Source: Spiribacter sp. 1M189 | GTDB lineage: Bacteria; Pseudomonadota; Gammaproteobacteria; Nitrococcales; Nitrococcaceae | Assembly: GCF_040838345.1 (NCBI RefSeq) | Contig: NZ_JBAKFF010000001.1 | Span: 1,612,001-1,676,000 of the forward strand | Reading direction: 5' to 3' | Length of the DNA: 64,000 bases | In this document: positions 30,262-40,544 of the stretch, piece by piece | How positions within the stretch are numbered: the first letter of the stretch is position 1 | Layout of the letters: every line of letters starts with the position of its first letter | Made by a program: the position numbers and the translations under genes | Notes under the pieces: model-generated | The model's database searches: none | Seen by the model: the letters and a program-made list of their open reading frames with translations, nothing else | What the model was told of the DNA's origin: nothing

Positions 30262-33099
30262 TTATCCGTGAATCTTGCCAAGCGCGTCCGCCACGAGGCG
30301 ACGCTGCTGCTCATGGTGAACCTTGGCGTAACCCACCGCGGGGGATGCCGACGGATCGCGACCGGCATAAGTGAGTTTCTGCTCGCGGGTTACACACTGC
30401 GTGAGGTGATGGTAGATCTGGTACCACGCACCCTGGTTCTTGGGTTCTTCCTGACACCAGACCACCGACTTGGCGGTCTTGTAACGGCGTTTGAGCAGCG
30501 CGGAGAGCTGCGCCTCCGGGAACGGATAGAGCTGCTCGATGCGCACGAGGGCCACATCATTCCGCTCCTGCCGGCGACGCTCCTCGAGCAGGTCGTAGTA
30601 GACCTTGCCACTGCAAAGCACGACCCGGCGGACATTGCTGGCCTTGACGCCCTCGGTATCGTCGATGACCACCTGAAAATGCCCCCCTGAGAGATCATCG
30701 AGCACCGAGGTGGAGAGCTTGTGGCGCAGCAGACTCTTGGGCGTCATGACCACCAGTGGCTTGCGCCAGCGGCGCAGCATCTGGCGACGGATCATGTGGA
30801 AGAACTGAGCCGGCGTCGACGGGATGCACACCTGGATATTCTGCTCGGCACAGAGCTGTAGGAAACGCTCGATACGCGCCGAGGAGTGCTCCGGACCCTG
30901 ACCTTCGTAGCCATGCGGCAGGTAAAGCGCAAGCCCGCAGAGCCGGCCCCATTTGGTCTCACCCGAGGCAATGAACTGATCGATCAGGACCTGCGCGCCG
31001 TTGGCGAAATCGCCGAACTGCGCCTCCCAGATCACCATGGTGCGGGGATCGGCCGTTGCATAGCCGTACTCGAACCCGAGCACCGCCTCCTCGGATAGCA
31101 GTGAATCGATGACCACGAAGTCATCCGCGCTCTCCGGAATGGTCTTCAGCGGTGTATGCGTGGAGCCATCGACGGCGTTATGGAGGACGGAGTTGCGATG
31201 GAAGAAGGTGCCTCGCCCCGAATCCTGACCGGTGAGCCTGACCGCATGATCTTCCTCGAGCAGGCTCGCGTAGGCCATGGTTTCAGCAAAGCCCCAGTCC
31301 ATTGCCAGCGCGCCGGCAGCCATCTTGCGGCGGCTTTCCATGACCGTGGCAACCCGCGGATTCAGCTCGAAGCCCTCGGGTAGCCGCTGCAGTCGCTCCT
31401 GCAGGCTGCGAATACGCTCAACCGACACTGCAGTGTCCACGGGCTCGTCCCAGGCCGCGTCAAAATAGGGCGACCAGTCGACGGTAAAGTCGTTGTCCTG
31501 CTCCTCGAGCGCACCCGGCGCGACGACCTGCTCGGCGTCCAGGGCGTCGCGGTATTCGCGCTCCATGCCCCGGGCACGATCCTTGTCGATGACCCCCTCC
31601 GACATGAGCTGGTCGGCGTAGAGCCTGCGCACCGACGGCCGTGCCTTGATTTTCCGGTACATCATCGGCTGCGTGGCCGAGGGCTCATCCGCCTCGTTGT
31701 GGCCATGCCGCCGATAGCAGATAAGGTCGATGACCACATCGGAGTGGAAGGTGCGCCGATAGTCCATGGCCAGCCGGGTCACGAACAGCACGGCCTCGGG
31801 ATCATCGCCGTTCACGTGGAATATCGGCGCCTGCACCATCTTCGCCACTTCGGTGCAGTAGAAGGTCGACCGGGTATCCAGCGGATTGGAGGTGGTGAAC
31901 CCGATCTGGTTGTTGATGACCAGGTGGACGGTGCCCCCGGTGTAAAACCCCCTCGCCTGCGAGAGCTGGAAGGTCTCCATCACGACGCCCTGACCGGCCA
32001 TGGCGGCGTCACCGTGGATGAGCACGGGAAGGACCGACTCGCCGGTCTCGTCGTCGCGGCGGCGCATCCGGGCGCGAGCCGAGCCCTCGACCACGGGATT
32101 GACGATCTCAAGGTGTGAGGGGTTGAAGGCCAATGCCAGATGCAGCGGACCGCCGGGTGTGTCGATGTCCGACGAGTAGCCCATGTGGTACTTCACGTCG
32201 CCGGCATTCGCGTGTTCGGGGGCATGCTCGCCCTCGAACTCCGCAAACAGCTCCGCGGGCGACTTGCCCATGATGTTGATGAGCACGTTGAGTCGGCCTC
32301 GATGGGCCATGCCCAGCACCAGCTCCTTGACCCCGTGAGCTCCGCCACGCTGGACGATCTCATCAAGCACCGGGATCGTCGCCTCACCACCTTCCAGCGA
32401 AAAGCGCTTCTGACCCACGTACTTGCTATTGAGATACTTCTCGATGCCCTCCGCGGCGGTGAGCCGGCCGAGCAGGGCCTGTTTCTGCTCATCATCGAGC
32501 TTCGGCTGTGCCTGGGGCTTTTCGAGGCGCTCCTGGATCCAGCGCTTCTGCGCCGTATCGGTGATATGCATGTACTCCGAGCCGATCTTGCCCGAGTACA
32601 CCCGCTGGACCTGTTCGATAATCTGCCGAAGCGTGAGACGGTCGGGAGCAAACAGCGAGCCCGTATTGAACTCCGTATCCATGTCGGCTTCGGTCAGACC
32701 GTGGAAGGCGGGGTCCAGATCGGGAACCTCCGGATACTCCCGCAGATGCAGCGGATCGGTATCGGCGTGCTGATGGCCGCGGACACGATAGGCGTTGATC
32801 AGGCGAAGCACCGCCGCCTGCTTCTGGGCCGCCACAGCATCCATGCCTTCGCCGGCGAGCACCGCACGCCCACGGGCGCTGCTGCGTCCCATCTGCTCGA
32901 AGGCTTCGCGAATCGGGCCGTGCGGCACATCACGCACCCGCGCGGGATCCATGGACTCGAGGTCGCGGAAATAATCGCGCCAGCGGGGCTCTACGGAGTG
33001 GGGATCACTCAGATACTTCTCGTAGAGGGCCTCAATGAAATTCGCATTGGTTCCGTTGAGGTAGGAATGACTGAGCGCTTGCTCAAACGCACCACTCAT
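30262..33099 (-). CDS. sucA: 2-oxoglutarate dehydrogenase E1 component SucA
   Basis: Thiamine-diphosphate-dependent decarboxylase of the TCA cycle, 945 residues (E. coli 933). It begins with the typical SucA N-terminus ([19 protein letters not shown]). It contains the [18 protein letters not shown] segment, the ThDP-site stretches [14 protein letters not shown] and [13 protein letters not shown], and the C-terminal [15 protein letters not shown]. It is first gene of sucA-sucB-lpdA, with a good promoter 53-81 bases upstream. Succinate dehydrogenase and sucCD are not adjacent. Confidence 0.97.
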   Translation of the reverse strand: MSGAFEQALSHSYLNGTNANFIEALYEKYLSDPHSVEPRWRDYFRDLESMDPARVRDVPHGPIREAFEQMGRSSARGRAVLAGEGMDAVAAQKQAAVLRLINAYRVRGHQHADTDPLHLREYPEVPDLDPAFHGLTEADMDTEFNTGSLFAPDRLTLRQIIEQVQRVYSGKIGSEYMHITDTAQKRWIQERLEKPQAQPKLDDEQKQALLGRLTAAEGIEKYLNSKYVGQKRFSLEGGEATIPVLDEIVQRGGAHGVKELVLGMAHRGRLNVLINIMGKSPAELFAEFEGEHAPEHANAGDVKYHMGYSSDIDTPGGPLHLALAFNPSHLEIVNPVVEGSARARMRRRDDETGESVLPVLIHGDAAMAGQGVVMETFQLSQARGFYTGGTVHLVINNQIGFTTSNPLDTRSTFYCTEVAKMVQAPIFHVNGDDPEAVLFVTRLAMDYRRTFHSDVVIDLICYRRHGHNEADEPSATQPMMYRKIKARPSVRRLYADQLMSEGVIDKDRARGMEREYRDALDAEQVVAPGALEEQDNDFTVDWSPYFDAAWDEPVDTAVSVERIRSLQERLQRLPEGFELNPRVATVMESRRKMAAGALAMDWGFAETMAYASLLEEDHAVRLTGQDSGRGTFFHRNSVLHNAVDGSTHTPLKTIPESADDFVVIDSLLSEEAVLGFEYGYATADPRTMVIWEAQFGDFANGAQVLIDQFIASGETKWGRLCGLALYLPHGYEGQGPEHSSARIERFLQLCAEQNIQVCIPSTPAQFFHMIRRQMLRRWRKPLVVMTPKSLLRHKLSTSVLDDLSGGHFQVVIDDTEGVKASNVRRVVLCSGKVYYDLLEERRRQERNDVALVRIEQLYPFPEAQLSALLKRRYKTAKSVVWCQEEPKNQGAWYQIYHHLTQCVTREQKLTYAGRDPSASPAVGYAKVHHEQQRRLVADALGKIHG

Positions 33100-33151
33100 G
33101 GCAGGTCACCTGCGTTTGCGGAGGGAGGACCTCGTTGAACGAGTTTCTGTA

Positions 33152-33180
33152 AAGATACCGTCGACCGGCTCTAAACACAA
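33152..33180 (-). promoter_or_regulatory. Candidate promoter of sucA-sucB-lpdA
   Basis: On the minus strand, TTGTGT (complement of 33175-33180), a 17-base spacer and TATCTT (complement of 33152-33157) form a good sigma-70 promoter. It lies in the 195-base gap between tatC and sucA, giving a leader of about 45 bases. The rest of the gap holds only short GC-rich inverted repeats. Confidence 0.5.
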
Positions 33181-33294
33181 CAGCGATGGGCACTTAGGGC
33201 ATTTTTCGCACACTTGTTACGGCCTCACCCACCCAGACCCCTGTTTTTTCTGACGCCCAGGTCAGCAATTACCCCCGGGTAACCCCGGAAGTGA

Positions 33295-34074
33295 TCATGA
33301 ATTATCGGAATCGGGGCCTACCTCGACAGCCGACGGAGCCTCGAACCAGCGGGAGAAGAAGATACCCAATTCGAACAGCAGCCACACCGGCACGGCCAGC
33401 AGCACCTGCGAGATGACATCGGGGGGCGTCAACAGCATGCCGACCGTAAAGGCGGCGACGATCACGTAAGGACGCTTGGCAGCCAGCGCTCGCCGGGTCG
33501 TGGCGCCACTGCGAACCAGGAGGATGGTGGCGATCGGCACCTCGAATGCGGCGCCGAAGGCGAAGAAAAGCGCCATGATGAACGACAGGTATTCACCAAT
33601 GTCGGTCATCATCGACACACCTTCCGGCGTTGCGGCCGCAAAAAACTGGAAAATCAGGGGAAAAACCGCAAAGTATGCAAACGCCATGCCAAGATAGAAC
33701 AGCAGTATACTGGAGATCAGCAAGGGCCATATGAGCCGTTTCTCATGCCGATAGAGCCCCGGCGCGACGAACGCCCAGAGCTGATAGAGCAGGAACGGGA
33801 TACTCAGGAAGAACGCGCCGACCAGCGCCACCTTGAGGGGGATCAGGAACGGCGTCGCGACCTGCGTCGCAATCATCGTGGCGCCCTCGGGCAGGACGGC
33901 CATCAGTGGGCCGGCCAGCGCCGAATAGAGGGCATCCCGGAAGGGGTAGGCAACGAGGAAGAGCAGCAGGACAACGGCTGCGGAACGAATAAGCCGCGTG
34001 CGCAACTCCAGCAGATGACTCAGGAGTGGACGATCCTCGTCCTGATAATCCGGGTCACTGGCAGGATCGGTCAC
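33295..34074 (-). CDS. tatC: Twin-arginine translocase subunit TatC
   Basis: Receptor of the Tat pathway, exporting folded proteins including molybdo-enzymes. 259 residues, six TM helices. Conserved features are HLLELRTRLIRS near the start, FSIPFLLYQLWAFVAPGLYRHEKR-type region (about 95-118), and the periplasmic FAVFPLIFQFF segment. The GTG start at 34074 overlaps the tatB stop (GTGA). It is last of tatABC, downstream of the his genes. Confidence 0.96.
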   Translation of the reverse strand: MTDPASDPDYQDEDRPLLSHLLELRTRLIRSAAVVLLLFLVAYPFRDALYSALAGPLMAVLPEGATMIATQVATPFLIPLKVALVGAFFLSIPFLLYQLWAFVAPGLYRHEKRLIWPLLISSILLFYLGMAFAYFAVFPLIFQFFAAATPEGVSMMTDIGEYLSFIMALFFAFGAAFEVPIATILLVRSGATTRRALAAKRPYVIVAAFTVGMLLTPPDVISQVLLAVPVWLLFELGIFFSRWFEAPSAVEVGPDSDNS

Positions 34075-34436
34075 CGGCCGTCTTCTCCCTCGCTTCTGTC
34101 GCTGCCAGCAGCCGGCTTGACCGGGCTCTGCTCCGGCGCACCCGCCGCCGGCCCTTCATCTGAGGGCGACGGCGTAGGACTCGCTTCGCCCTTCACGGCC
34201 TCGTCCACGTGGCGCTTGGCCTCATTGGCCTGCTGATCCACTGCACGCCGCGTCTCACGGAGCCCCTCGGCATTCACCTCGCGCTCCACCTCGTCACGAA
34301 TGGACTGGAACGAGGCCCGGGCCCGCCCGGCCCAGAGACCGATCGTGCGCATGAGCCGTGGAAGCCTCTCGGGGCCAACCACCACAAGCGCGATCGCCCC
34401 GATGATGAGCAGCTCCCAGAAACTGACATCGAGCAT
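34071..34436 (-). CDS. tatB: Sec-independent translocase subunit TatB
   Basis: A 121-residue TatB. A single N-terminal TM with MLDVSFWELLIIGAIALVV is followed by the GPERLP hinge and an amphipathic helix (LMRTIGLWAGRARASFQSI), then a charged, Pro-rich tail. With TatC it recognises twin-arginine signals. It is 19 bases after tatA and overlaps tatC. Confidence 0.95.
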   Translation of the reverse strand: MLDVSFWELLIIGAIALVVVGPERLPRLMRTIGLWAGRARASFQSIRDEVEREVNAEGLRETRRAVDQQANEAKRHVDEAVKGEASPTPSPSDEGPAAGAPEQSPVKPAAGSDRSEGEDGR

Positions 34437-34455
34437 CAGCGGCTACTCCCGACGC

Positions 34456-34722
34456 TCAGGAACCGCCGCCCGACTTTTCCTTTTCGTCCACCTGCTCCCG
34501 CTGCGCGGTCGAAGGCTGTTCCGCGTCCTCACCCTCGTCCTTCTCGAGGCTCTCCTTGCCTTCCTTGGCGGCTTTCTCACTCTCGCTCATGGCGCTCTTG
34601 AACCCCTTAAGCGCGCCACCCAGGTCGGAGCCCACGTTACGAAGCTTCTTGGTGCCGAAGAGCAACAGGACAATGACCAGGATCAGCAGCAGTGACCAGG
34701 GACTAATTCCACCAGGACCCAT
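34456..34722 (-). CDS. tatA: Sec-independent translocase subunit TatA
   Basis: An 88-residue pore-forming Tat subunit. It has a short TM (about 7-22, [17 protein letters not shown]), the FGTKKL hinge, the amphipathic helix with [15 protein letters not shown], and an acidic tail. TatA rather than TatB is indicated by [14 protein letters not shown]. It lies 22 bases after hisE. His-tat linkage is common in gamma- and betaproteobacteria. Confidence 0.95.
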   Translation of the reverse strand: MGPGGISPWSLLLILVIVLLLFGTKKLRNVGSDLGGALKGFKSAMSESEKAAKEGKESLEKDEGEDAEQPSTAQREQVDEKEKSGGGS

Positions 34723-34744
34723 CTTGGACTACCTCCAGCATGTG

Positions 34745-35083
34745 CTATCGGGCGCTATCGCCCTTGTTGTCCCGCGCCGCTTTCTCGGTGACCCCGGAGA
34801 GCCCGAAGCGACGCTCGAGCTCTGCGAGTACGGCCTCGGAGTCGAGCCCGCAGTGGGAAAGCATGACAAGACTATGGAACCACAAATCCGCGGTTTCATA
34901 AACGATGTCGTCGCGATTGCCATTCTTGGCCGCGATGACGGTTTCGGTACACTCCTCGCCGACCTTGCGCAGGATGCGGTCGATGCCTGCCGCGTGCAGC
35001 CCGGCGACATAGGACTGTTGCGGATCGGCCGCCCGCCGGGCCTCGAGCACCTCATCGAGGCGCCGGAGTATCTCATCGCTCAC
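34745..35083 (-). CDS. hisE: Phosphoribosyl-ATP pyrophosphatase HisE
   Basis: Second step of histidine synthesis: hydrolysis of PR-ATP to PR-AMP. 112 residues with the MazG-like metal-binding helices [14 protein letters not shown] and [14 protein letters not shown]. The likely start is GTG at 35083, since no suitable ATG exists in frame; this makes an 11-base overlap with hisI. Here hisI and hisE are separate genes, not fused as in E. coli. Confidence 0.93.
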   Translation of the reverse strand: MSDEILRRLDEVLEARRAADPQQSYVAGLHAAGIDRILRKVGEECTETVIAAKNGNRDDIVYETADLWFHSLVMLSHCGLDSEAVLAELERRFGLSGVTEKAARDNKGDSAR

Positions 35084-35471
35084 TGTTGCTGCCCCCGTAC
35101 ATGGCCGCAGGATCCTTACGGACCGACTCGACAACCCGCCATTGACCGTCATCCAGCCGCCTGTAAAAGCAGCTGCGCCGCCCGGTGTGGCAGGCGACAC
35201 CGCCGACCTGCTGTACCTGCAGAAGCAGTGTATCGCCGTCACAGTCCATCGCTATGCCCCTGACACGCTGAACATTGCCCGAGGACTCGCCCTTGTGCCA
35301 GGGCCGCTGCCGTGACCGGGACCAGTAAACGGCCTCCCCGGTGGTGAGTGTCGACTCCAGCGCCTGCCGATTCATCCAGGCCATCATCAACACCCGGCCA
35401 TCATCGACATCCTGGGCAATCACGGGCACCAGGCCGTCGGCGTTCCAGGCTACCTCATCCAGCCAGCTCAT
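35073..35471 (-). CDS. hisI: Phosphoribosyl-AMP cyclohydrolase HisI
   Basis: Zinc enzyme opening the adenine ring of PR-AMP. 132 residues with [14 protein letters not shown], the [17 protein letters not shown] block, the metal-site MDCDGD and a Cys/His zinc site including [16 protein letters not shown] 35471 overlaps the hisF stop (ATGA). The longer open frame upstream lies inside hisF and is ignored. Confidence 0.95.
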   Translation of the reverse strand: MSWLDEVAWNADGLVPVIAQDVDDGRVLMMAWMNRQALESTLTTGEAVYWSRSRQRPWHKGESSGNVQRVRGIAMDCDGDTLLLQVQQVGGVACHTGRRSCFYRRLDDGQWRVVESVRKDPAAMYGGSNSER

Positions 35472-36241
35472 CGGCGCACCTCGATACCCGCAGCCGCCAT
35501 GTAATCCTTCGCCTCGGCAATCGTGTACTCGCCGAAGTGGAAGATGCTCGCCGCCAGCACGGCATCGGCATGCCCGTCGATCACCCCATCGACCAGATCC
35601 TGGAGACGACCGACGCCACCCGAGGCGATCATGGGCACACCGGCGCGATCTGAAATCGCTCGATTCAGCGCGTTGTCGAAGCCGATCCGGGTGCCATCGC
35701 GATCCATGCTGGTCACCAGCAACTCGCCTGCGCCGGCCTCGGCCATCCGCTCCGCCCATTCCACGGCATCGAGTCCAGTGGGCTTGCGTCCGCCGTGGGT
35801 GAACACCTCCCAGCGGGGCTCGGCCACGGTGCCGCCATGGCGCTTGGCATCGACGGCGACGACGATGCACTGCGAGCCGAATCGCTCGGCGGCCTCGCGG
35901 ACCAGGTCGGGCTCGCGGATGGCCGCCGTGTTGATGGACACCTTGTCGGCACCGGCGTTGAGCATGCGCCGGACATCGGCCACCGAGCGGATGCCCCCGC
36001 CCACGGTCAGCGGGATGAATACCTCCGAGGCCACTGCCTCGACCATATGCACCAGCGTATCCCGTTCTTCATGACTGGCCGTGATATCGAGAAAGGTGAG
36101 CTCGTCGGCACCGGCGCGATCATAGCGACGGGCAATCTCGACCGGATCTCCCGCATCGCGGATGTCCACGAACTTCACGCCCTTGACAACCCGACCGGCG
36201 TCAATGTCCATGCAGGGAATGATCCGGCGCGCGACACCCAT
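35468..36241 (-). CDS. hisF: Imidazole glycerol phosphate synthase subunit HisF
   Basis: Cyclase subunit that uses ammonia from HisH to make IGP and AICAR. 257 residues, TIM barrel. It has [17 protein letters not shown] with the catalytic Asp, [16 protein letters not shown], and [13 protein letters not shown] with the second catalytic Asp. ATG 36241 gives the family start, 2 bases after hisA; a TTG at 36247 would add two residues and is less likely. Confidence 0.96.
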   Translation of the reverse strand: MGVARRIIPCMDIDAGRVVKGVKFVDIRDAGDPVEIARRYDRAGADELTFLDITASHEERDTLVHMVEAVASEVFIPLTVGGGIRSVADVRRMLNAGADKVSINTAAIREPDLVREAAERFGSQCIVVAVDAKRHGGTVAEPRWEVFTHGGRKPTGLDAVEWAERMAEAGAGELLVTSMDRDGTRIGFDNALNRAISDRAGVPMIASGGVGRLQDLVDGVIDGHADAVLAASIFHFGEYTIAEAKDYMAAAGIEVRR

Positions 36242-36243
36242 GT

Positions 36244-36987
36244 TCAATCGCCCTTCACAAGCTGGTCGGCCAGACCCTGGGCCTCCGCCAGATCAATGCT
36301 GCCTTCATACAGCGCCCGGCCGACAATGGCGCCGCTGATGCCGGCATCCGCCACGGCACATAGCGCGCGGACATCGTCGAGGTTGGTGACACCGCCGGAG
36401 GCAATGACGGGAATATCGATGGCCCGGGCCAGTTCAGCGGTGGCTTCGGCATTGGCGCCACGCATCATTCCGTCGCGTCCGATGTCGGTGAACACAATGG
36501 AGTCCACACCGGCATCCTCGAAACGGCGGGCAAGATCACTGGCAGCGGTCTCCGAGACGCTCGCCCAGCCATCGGTGGCGACACGACCCTCCCGGGCATC
36601 AAGACCGACGATGATATGACCGGGAAACTCCAGACAGGCGTCATCCACGAAATGCGGAGCACGCACGGCCTGGGTGCCGATGATCACATGATTGACGCCG
36701 ACATCCAGGTAGGTCTGGATCACCTCGAAGCTACGGATCCCGCCGCCGACCTGAACACCCACCGCTGGGTGAGCTTCGGCGATCCGGCCGATGATGTCCG
36801 CGTTAATCGGGAAGCCGGCCACGGCCCCGTCCAGATCGACCAGGTGCAGCCGGCGGGCGCCGGCCCTGACCCAGCGGTCGGCAACGGCGAGCGGATCCTC
36901 GGAGAATACGGTCTCGTCATCCATGCGCCCCTGGCGCAGGCGGACACATTTGCCATCCTTGAGGTCAATGGCGGGGATCAGCTGCAT
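36244..36987 (-). CDS. hisA: HisA, ProFAR isomerase
   Basis: Phosphoribosylformimino-5-aminoimidazole carboxamide ribotide isomerase, 247 residues. A TIM barrel homologous to His[21 protein letters not shown] with catalytic D8, LHLVDLDGA, and [14 protein letters not shown] with the second catalytic Asp. It overlaps the 3' end of hisH by 10 bases. It is the fourth step of the pathway. Confidence 0.96.
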   Translation of the reverse strand: MQLIPAIDLKDGKCVRLRQGRMDDETVFSEDPLAVADRWVRAGARRLHLVDLDGAVAGFPINADIIGRIAEAHPAVGVQVGGGIRSFEVIQTYLDVGVNHVIIGTQAVRAPHFVDDACLEFPGHIIVGLDAREGRVATDGWASVSETAASDLARRFEDAGVDSIVFTDIGRDGMMRGANAEATAELARAIDIPVIASGGVTNLDDVRALCAVADAGISGAIVGRALYEGSIDLAEAQGLADQLVKGD

Positions 36988-37616
36988 GGCTCTCCATCCC
37001 AGGACAGGAAATTTTTCAGCAGTTGCAGCCCCGGCTGCTGACTTTTCTCGGGGTGAAACTGCGTGGCGAAGACGTTGGCCGCCCCGATGGCCGCCGCGAA
37101 CGAGGCACCATACTCGCTCCGGCCCTGAACAATGGACTCGTCATCGGGATCGACATAATAGCTATGCACGAAGTAGAACCGTGTCTCATCGGCAATGCCG
37201 GCGAAAAGCGGATGCCGGCGTACCTGACGGAGACGATTCCAGCCCATATGCGGGATCTTGAGGCGGGGGTCATCGCCGGTCAGTCGACGGAAATGGCGCA
37301 CGGTACCGGGGAAATGGCCAAGCGCCTCGACGCCCTCGTTCTCCTCGCTGCGGGTCATCAGCGCCTGCATGCCCATGCAGATACCCAGAAACGGCCGATC
37401 CCGCATCACTCGATCCAGCACATCGATGAGCTCATGGCGGTGGAGTGCACTCATGCAGTCGCGCACCGCGCCCTGGCCCGGGAACACGACCCGCTCGGCG
37501 GCATCAATCACGGCCGGGTCATCGGTCACGTGCACCTGCGGCGCCCCGACATGGACCAGCGCCCTCTCCACGGAACGCAGGTTACCCATGCCGTAGTCGA
37601 TCACCGCGATGCTCAT
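36978..37616 (-). CDS. hisH: Imidazole glycerol phosphate synthase subunit HisH
   Basis: Class I glutamine amidotransferase, 212 residues. The nucleophile C80 lies in FLGICMGMQ, the oxyanion loop in PGQGA, and the His/Glu of the triad in TQFHPEKSQ near residue 195. ATG 37616 ([13 protein letters not shown]) is the family start; upstream codons of the open frame are not. It lies 25 bases after hisB. Confidence 0.96.
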   Translation of the reverse strand: MSIAVIDYGMGNLRSVERALVHVGAPQVHVTDDPAVIDAAERVVFPGQGAVRDCMSALHRHELIDVLDRVMRDRPFLGICMGMQALMTRSEENEGVEALGHFPGTVRHFRRLTGDDPRLKIPHMGWNRLRQVRRHPLFAGIADETRFYFVHSYYVDPDDESIVQGRSEYGASFAAAIGAANVFATQFHPEKSQQPGLQLLKNFLSWDGEPCS

Positions 37617-37641
37617 CGCCGAGGCCTCCCGTTCAATCCGT

Positions 37642-38235
37642 TCAGAGCGCCCCCTTGGTGGAAGGCAGTGCATCGCCCAGCCGCGGATCGGGTGAACAGG
37701 CCATTCGCAACGCCCGCCCGCCCGCCTTGAAAAGCGTCTCGGCGATGTGATGGGCATTTTCACCCTGCAGGGCATCCATGTGCAGCGTCACCGCCGCATG
37801 ACTGGCAAAGCCCTGCCAGAACTCCCTCACCAGCTGGGTATCGAACCCGCCGATACGCTCGACCGGAAAGGCGGCACGAAAGAAGAGTCCGGGGCGGCCG
37901 GAGAAGTCCACCACCACCCGCGACAGCGCTTCGTCCAGCGGGCAGAAGGCGTGGCCATAACGTGCCACGCCACGCTTGTCGCCCACTGCGGCGGCGAAGG
38001 CCTGCCCCAGCGTGATGCCGACGTCCTCGACGGTGTGATGGGCATCGATATGCAGATCGCCCTCGGCGGCGACATTCAGGTCAAAAAGACCATGCCGGGC
38101 CAGCTGATCCAGCATGTGGTCAAAGAAGCCAACACCGGTGCGGCGCTCACCATCGCCACTGCCGTCGAGGTCGAGGCTCACGCGGATCTGTGTTTCCAGC
38201 GTGTTGCGCTCAATGGTTGCCTTGCGTTCGCTCAT
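37642..38235 (-). CDS. hisB: Imidazoleglycerol-phosphate dehydratase HisB
   Basis: A 197-residue monofunctional dehydratase with no phosphatase domain, unlike the bifunctional E. coli HisB. Mn-binding histidine motifs are seen in [14 protein letters not shown] and near the end in [27 protein letters not shown] is also diagnostic. It is first of the hisBHAFIE block. hisG, hisD and hisC are not in the window. Confidence 0.96.
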   Translation of the reverse strand: MSERKATIERNTLETQIRVSLDLDGSGDGERRTGVGFFDHMLDQLARHGLFDLNVAAEGDLHIDAHHTVEDVGITLGQAFAAAVGDKRGVARYGHAFCPLDEALSRVVVDFSGRPGLFFRAAFPVERIGGFDTQLVREFWQGFASHAAVTLHMDALQGENAHHIAETLFKAGGRALRMACSPDPRLGDALPSTKGAL

Positions 38236-38283
38236 CGGTTGGATCGCCTCTCTGCCGTCGCGGCGCAGGATAGCATGCCGCCG

Positions 38284-38739
38284 TTACGGCCGTGAGCGGG
38301 GAGGAACCGTCAGCCAGAACGTGACCGGGCCGTCATTGCAGAGGCTCACCTGCATATCGGCGCCGAAGACGCCGGCGGCCACCGGCGAATGACACTCTCG
38401 GGCGGCTGCCTCCAGATCCACGAACCGAGACTGCGCCTCGGCAGGATCAGCGCCCCCGGAAAACCCGGGCCGCGAGCCCTTGCGAGTATCCGCCACCAGC
38501 GTGAACTGGGGCACCAGCAACAGACCACCTCCGGTATCGGCGAGGCTGCGGTTCATGCGCCCCGCGTCATCAGCAAAAACCCGGTAACCGAGCAGGCGCT
38601 CCAGCAACCGCCGTCCCGTCGCGGCGTCATCTCCGGCCTCCACGCCGACGAGCACGAGCAACCCCTGCCCGATGGCAGCCACCGACTCGCCATCGATGCG
38701 CACCTCAGCATGAGTGACGCGCTGTAGCAGCCCGATCAT
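38284..38739 (-). CDS. dtd: D-aminoacyl-tRNA deacylase Dtd
   Basis: Proofreading enzyme removing D-amino acids, and glycine from tRNA-Ala. 151 residues, close to E. coli 145. It has the active-site LLLVPQFTLVADTRKGSRPGF block and the chirality-checking cross-subunit loop NDGPVTFWL, with the Gly-Pro pair. It starts in ATGA overlap with the TPR gene; hisB follows after 48 bases. Confidence 0.94.
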   Translation of the reverse strand: MIGLLQRVTHAEVRIDGESVAAIGQGLLVLVGVEAGDDAATGRRLLERLLGYRVFADDAGRMNRSLADTGGGLLLVPQFTLVADTRKGSRPGFSGGADPAEAQSRFVDLEAAARECHSPVAAGVFGADMQVSLCNDGPVTFWLTVPPRSRP

Positions 38740-39047
38740 TCGCCTTCCAGTCGCTTCAGGCGCACCTCAAGCTCGCGCACGATCTGCATGTCCCCGCGAC
38801 GACGTGCGGCCTCCAGCCCTTGGCGGAAGGTCGCTGCCGCGGCCTCGGTGTCACCGGCCTTCAGCTGCAGACGCCCAAGCGCCCGCCAGGCCGCCGAGTA
38901 GTCAGGGTCGAACTCGATGGCCTTGTGCAGGTGCCCAACGGCCTCCGCGGTATCCCCCTCCCGGGCCATGGCTTCACCCAGCGTCAGGCGGGGCATCGCC
39001 CCGTCCCGGCCACCTTCAATCATCTTCCGGAGTGCGTTGATATCCAT
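38736..39047 (-). CDS. Small TPR-repeat protein
   Basis: A 103-residue protein with about two tetratricopeptide repeats, as in HLHKAIEFDPDYSAAWRALG and LQLKAGDTEAAAATFRQGLE. The N-terminus MDINALRKMIEGGRDGAMPRL recurs in small proteins located near dtd in gammaproteobacteria. There is no signal peptide, so it is a cytosolic protein-interaction module of unknown partner. It overlaps dtd by four bases. Confidence 0.75.
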   Translation of the reverse strand: MDINALRKMIEGGRDGAMPRLTLGEAMAREGDTAEAVGHLHKAIEFDPDYSAAWRALGRLQLKAGDTEAAAATFRQGLEAARRRGDMQIVRELEVRLKRLEGE

Positions 39048-39072
39048 GACGCAGAGACTAGCAATCCCGGCG

Positions 39073-40530
39073 TCACCGCCGCCAGAAGGCCGGCGTGAAC
39101 AGCACGAGCAGCGTGAAGATCTCCAGTCGCCCCATGATCATGGCCACACACATCACCAGCTTGGGTCCGTCACCGACGCTGGCGAAATTGGCCGCCACCT
39201 CACCCAGCGCCGGACCGAGGTTGGCCAGCCCGGAGGCCACCGCCGAGAAGGCCGTTATCTGATCGAGCCCCATGGCGAGCATGATCAACATCAGCAGCAC
39301 GAAGAGCAGCACATAGGCCGCAAAAAACCCCCAGACCGCATCGATCACCCGCTCGTTCACGGGGCGGTCACCCACCTTGACCGGTATCTGCGCCTGGGGA
39401 TGGATCAGACGCAGGATCTCACGACCACCCTGGCGCCAGAGCAGAAGCACGCGGATCACTTTCAGGCCGCCCGAAGTGGAGTTGGCACAGCCGCCAACCA
39501 CCGCCACGAACAGCAGGAGCACGGGCAGAAAGGCCGGCCACACATAGTATGAGGCCGTGGTATAGCCCGTGGTGGTCGCGAACGAGACGACCTGGAAGAT
39601 GGCGTGATGCCAGGTCTCTTCCAGGGGCAGGTTGTGGGCGGCCTGATAGATCAGCAACCCGCCCAGCATGAGGAAAGTGACCACGGCAAGCACGGTCAGG
39701 AAGGTGACCAGCTCGGGGTCGGTCCGCCAGGGCTCCGTGCTCATCCGTCGCCAGGCCATGAAATGCAGCGAGTAGTTAAGCGCCGAAATGATCATGAACA
39801 CCACCGCGATCATTTCGATCAGGGCGCTGTCGTAGTACCCCATGCTCGCATCGTGCGTGGAGAAGCCACCGGTGGCGATGGTCGTGAACGAGTGACCGAT
39901 TGCATCGAACGCGGTCATGCCCGCCAGCCAGTAGGCAATGGCGCAGGCTACCGTCAGGCCCAGATAGATGTACCACAGGGCCTTGGCGGTCTCGGCGATC
40001 CTCGGCGTGAGCTTGGCATCCTTGACCGGGCCCGGAAGTTCGGCCCGATAAAGCTGCATGCCGCCAATGCCCAGCATCGGCAGGATGGCCACCGCGAGCA
40101 CAATGATGCCCATGCCGCCAAGCCACTGCAGCTGCTGGCGGTAGTACTGGATCGACAGGGGCAGATCGTCAATGCCGACAATCGTCGTCGCGCCCGTGGT
40201 CGTCAGCCCGGAGATGCTCTCGAACAGGGCGTCCACCAGGGACAGGCTCACCGCGTTCTGGAGCACCAGCGGGACGGCGCCCGCCATACCAAGGACCACC
40301 CAGAACATCGCCACAACGAAAAACCCGTCGCGGGTGCGCAGTTCACGCCGCGAGCGGCGGACCGGCAGCCAGAGCAGGGCGCCCAGGGCAAGCAGCAAGC
40401 CGAAGGTGAGGAAAAAAGCCATGGCGACGCCATCGGCCATGGCTACGCCGATCAGCCCCGGCGGCAGCATGGTGATGCTGAAGACCATCAGCAGAACACC
40501 CAGCACGCGCTGAACGGCATCGGGATGCAT
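39073..40530 (-). CDS. trkH: Trk potassium uptake system membrane protein TrkH
   Basis: The K+-translocating subunit, 485 residues (E. coli 483). Four MPM repeats carry filter-like segments such as SGLTTTGATTI, TTIATGGFSTH, VSFATTTGYTT and SGLANLGPALG. It depends on the NAD(H)/ATP-binding TrkA encoded just upstream (14-base gap). Potassium uptake is central to osmotic adaptation in a saline habitat. It sits downstream of ntrYX, a conserved order. Confidence 0.95.
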   Translation of the reverse strand: MHPDAVQRVLGVLLMVFSITMLPPGLIGVAMADGVAMAFFLTFGLLLALGALLWLPVRRSRRELRTRDGFFVVAMFWVVLGMAGAVPLVLQNAVSLSLVDALFESISGLTTTGATTIVGIDDLPLSIQYYRQQLQWLGGMGIIVLAVAILPMLGIGGMQLYRAELPGPVKDAKLTPRIAETAKALWYIYLGLTVACAIAYWLAGMTAFDAIGHSFTTIATGGFSTHDASMGYYDSALIEMIAVVFMIISALNYSLHFMAWRRMSTEPWRTDPELVTFLTVLAVVTFLMLGGLLIYQAAHNLPLEETWHHAIFQVVSFATTTGYTTASYYVWPAFLPVLLLFVAVVGGCANSTSGGLKVIRVLLLWRQGGREILRLIHPQAQIPVKVGDRPVNERVIDAVWGFFAAYVLLFVLLMLIMLAMGLDQITAFSAVASGLANLGPALGEVAANFASVGDGPKLVMCVAMIMGRLEIFTLLVLFTPAFWRR

Positions 40531-40544
40531 GGATTACGCTCCTC

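Noticed and set aside
33181-33294. Terminator for tatC
   Set aside because: A TTACC-CGGG-GGTAA hairpin near 33270 has a short stem and no U-run, so it is not convincing.
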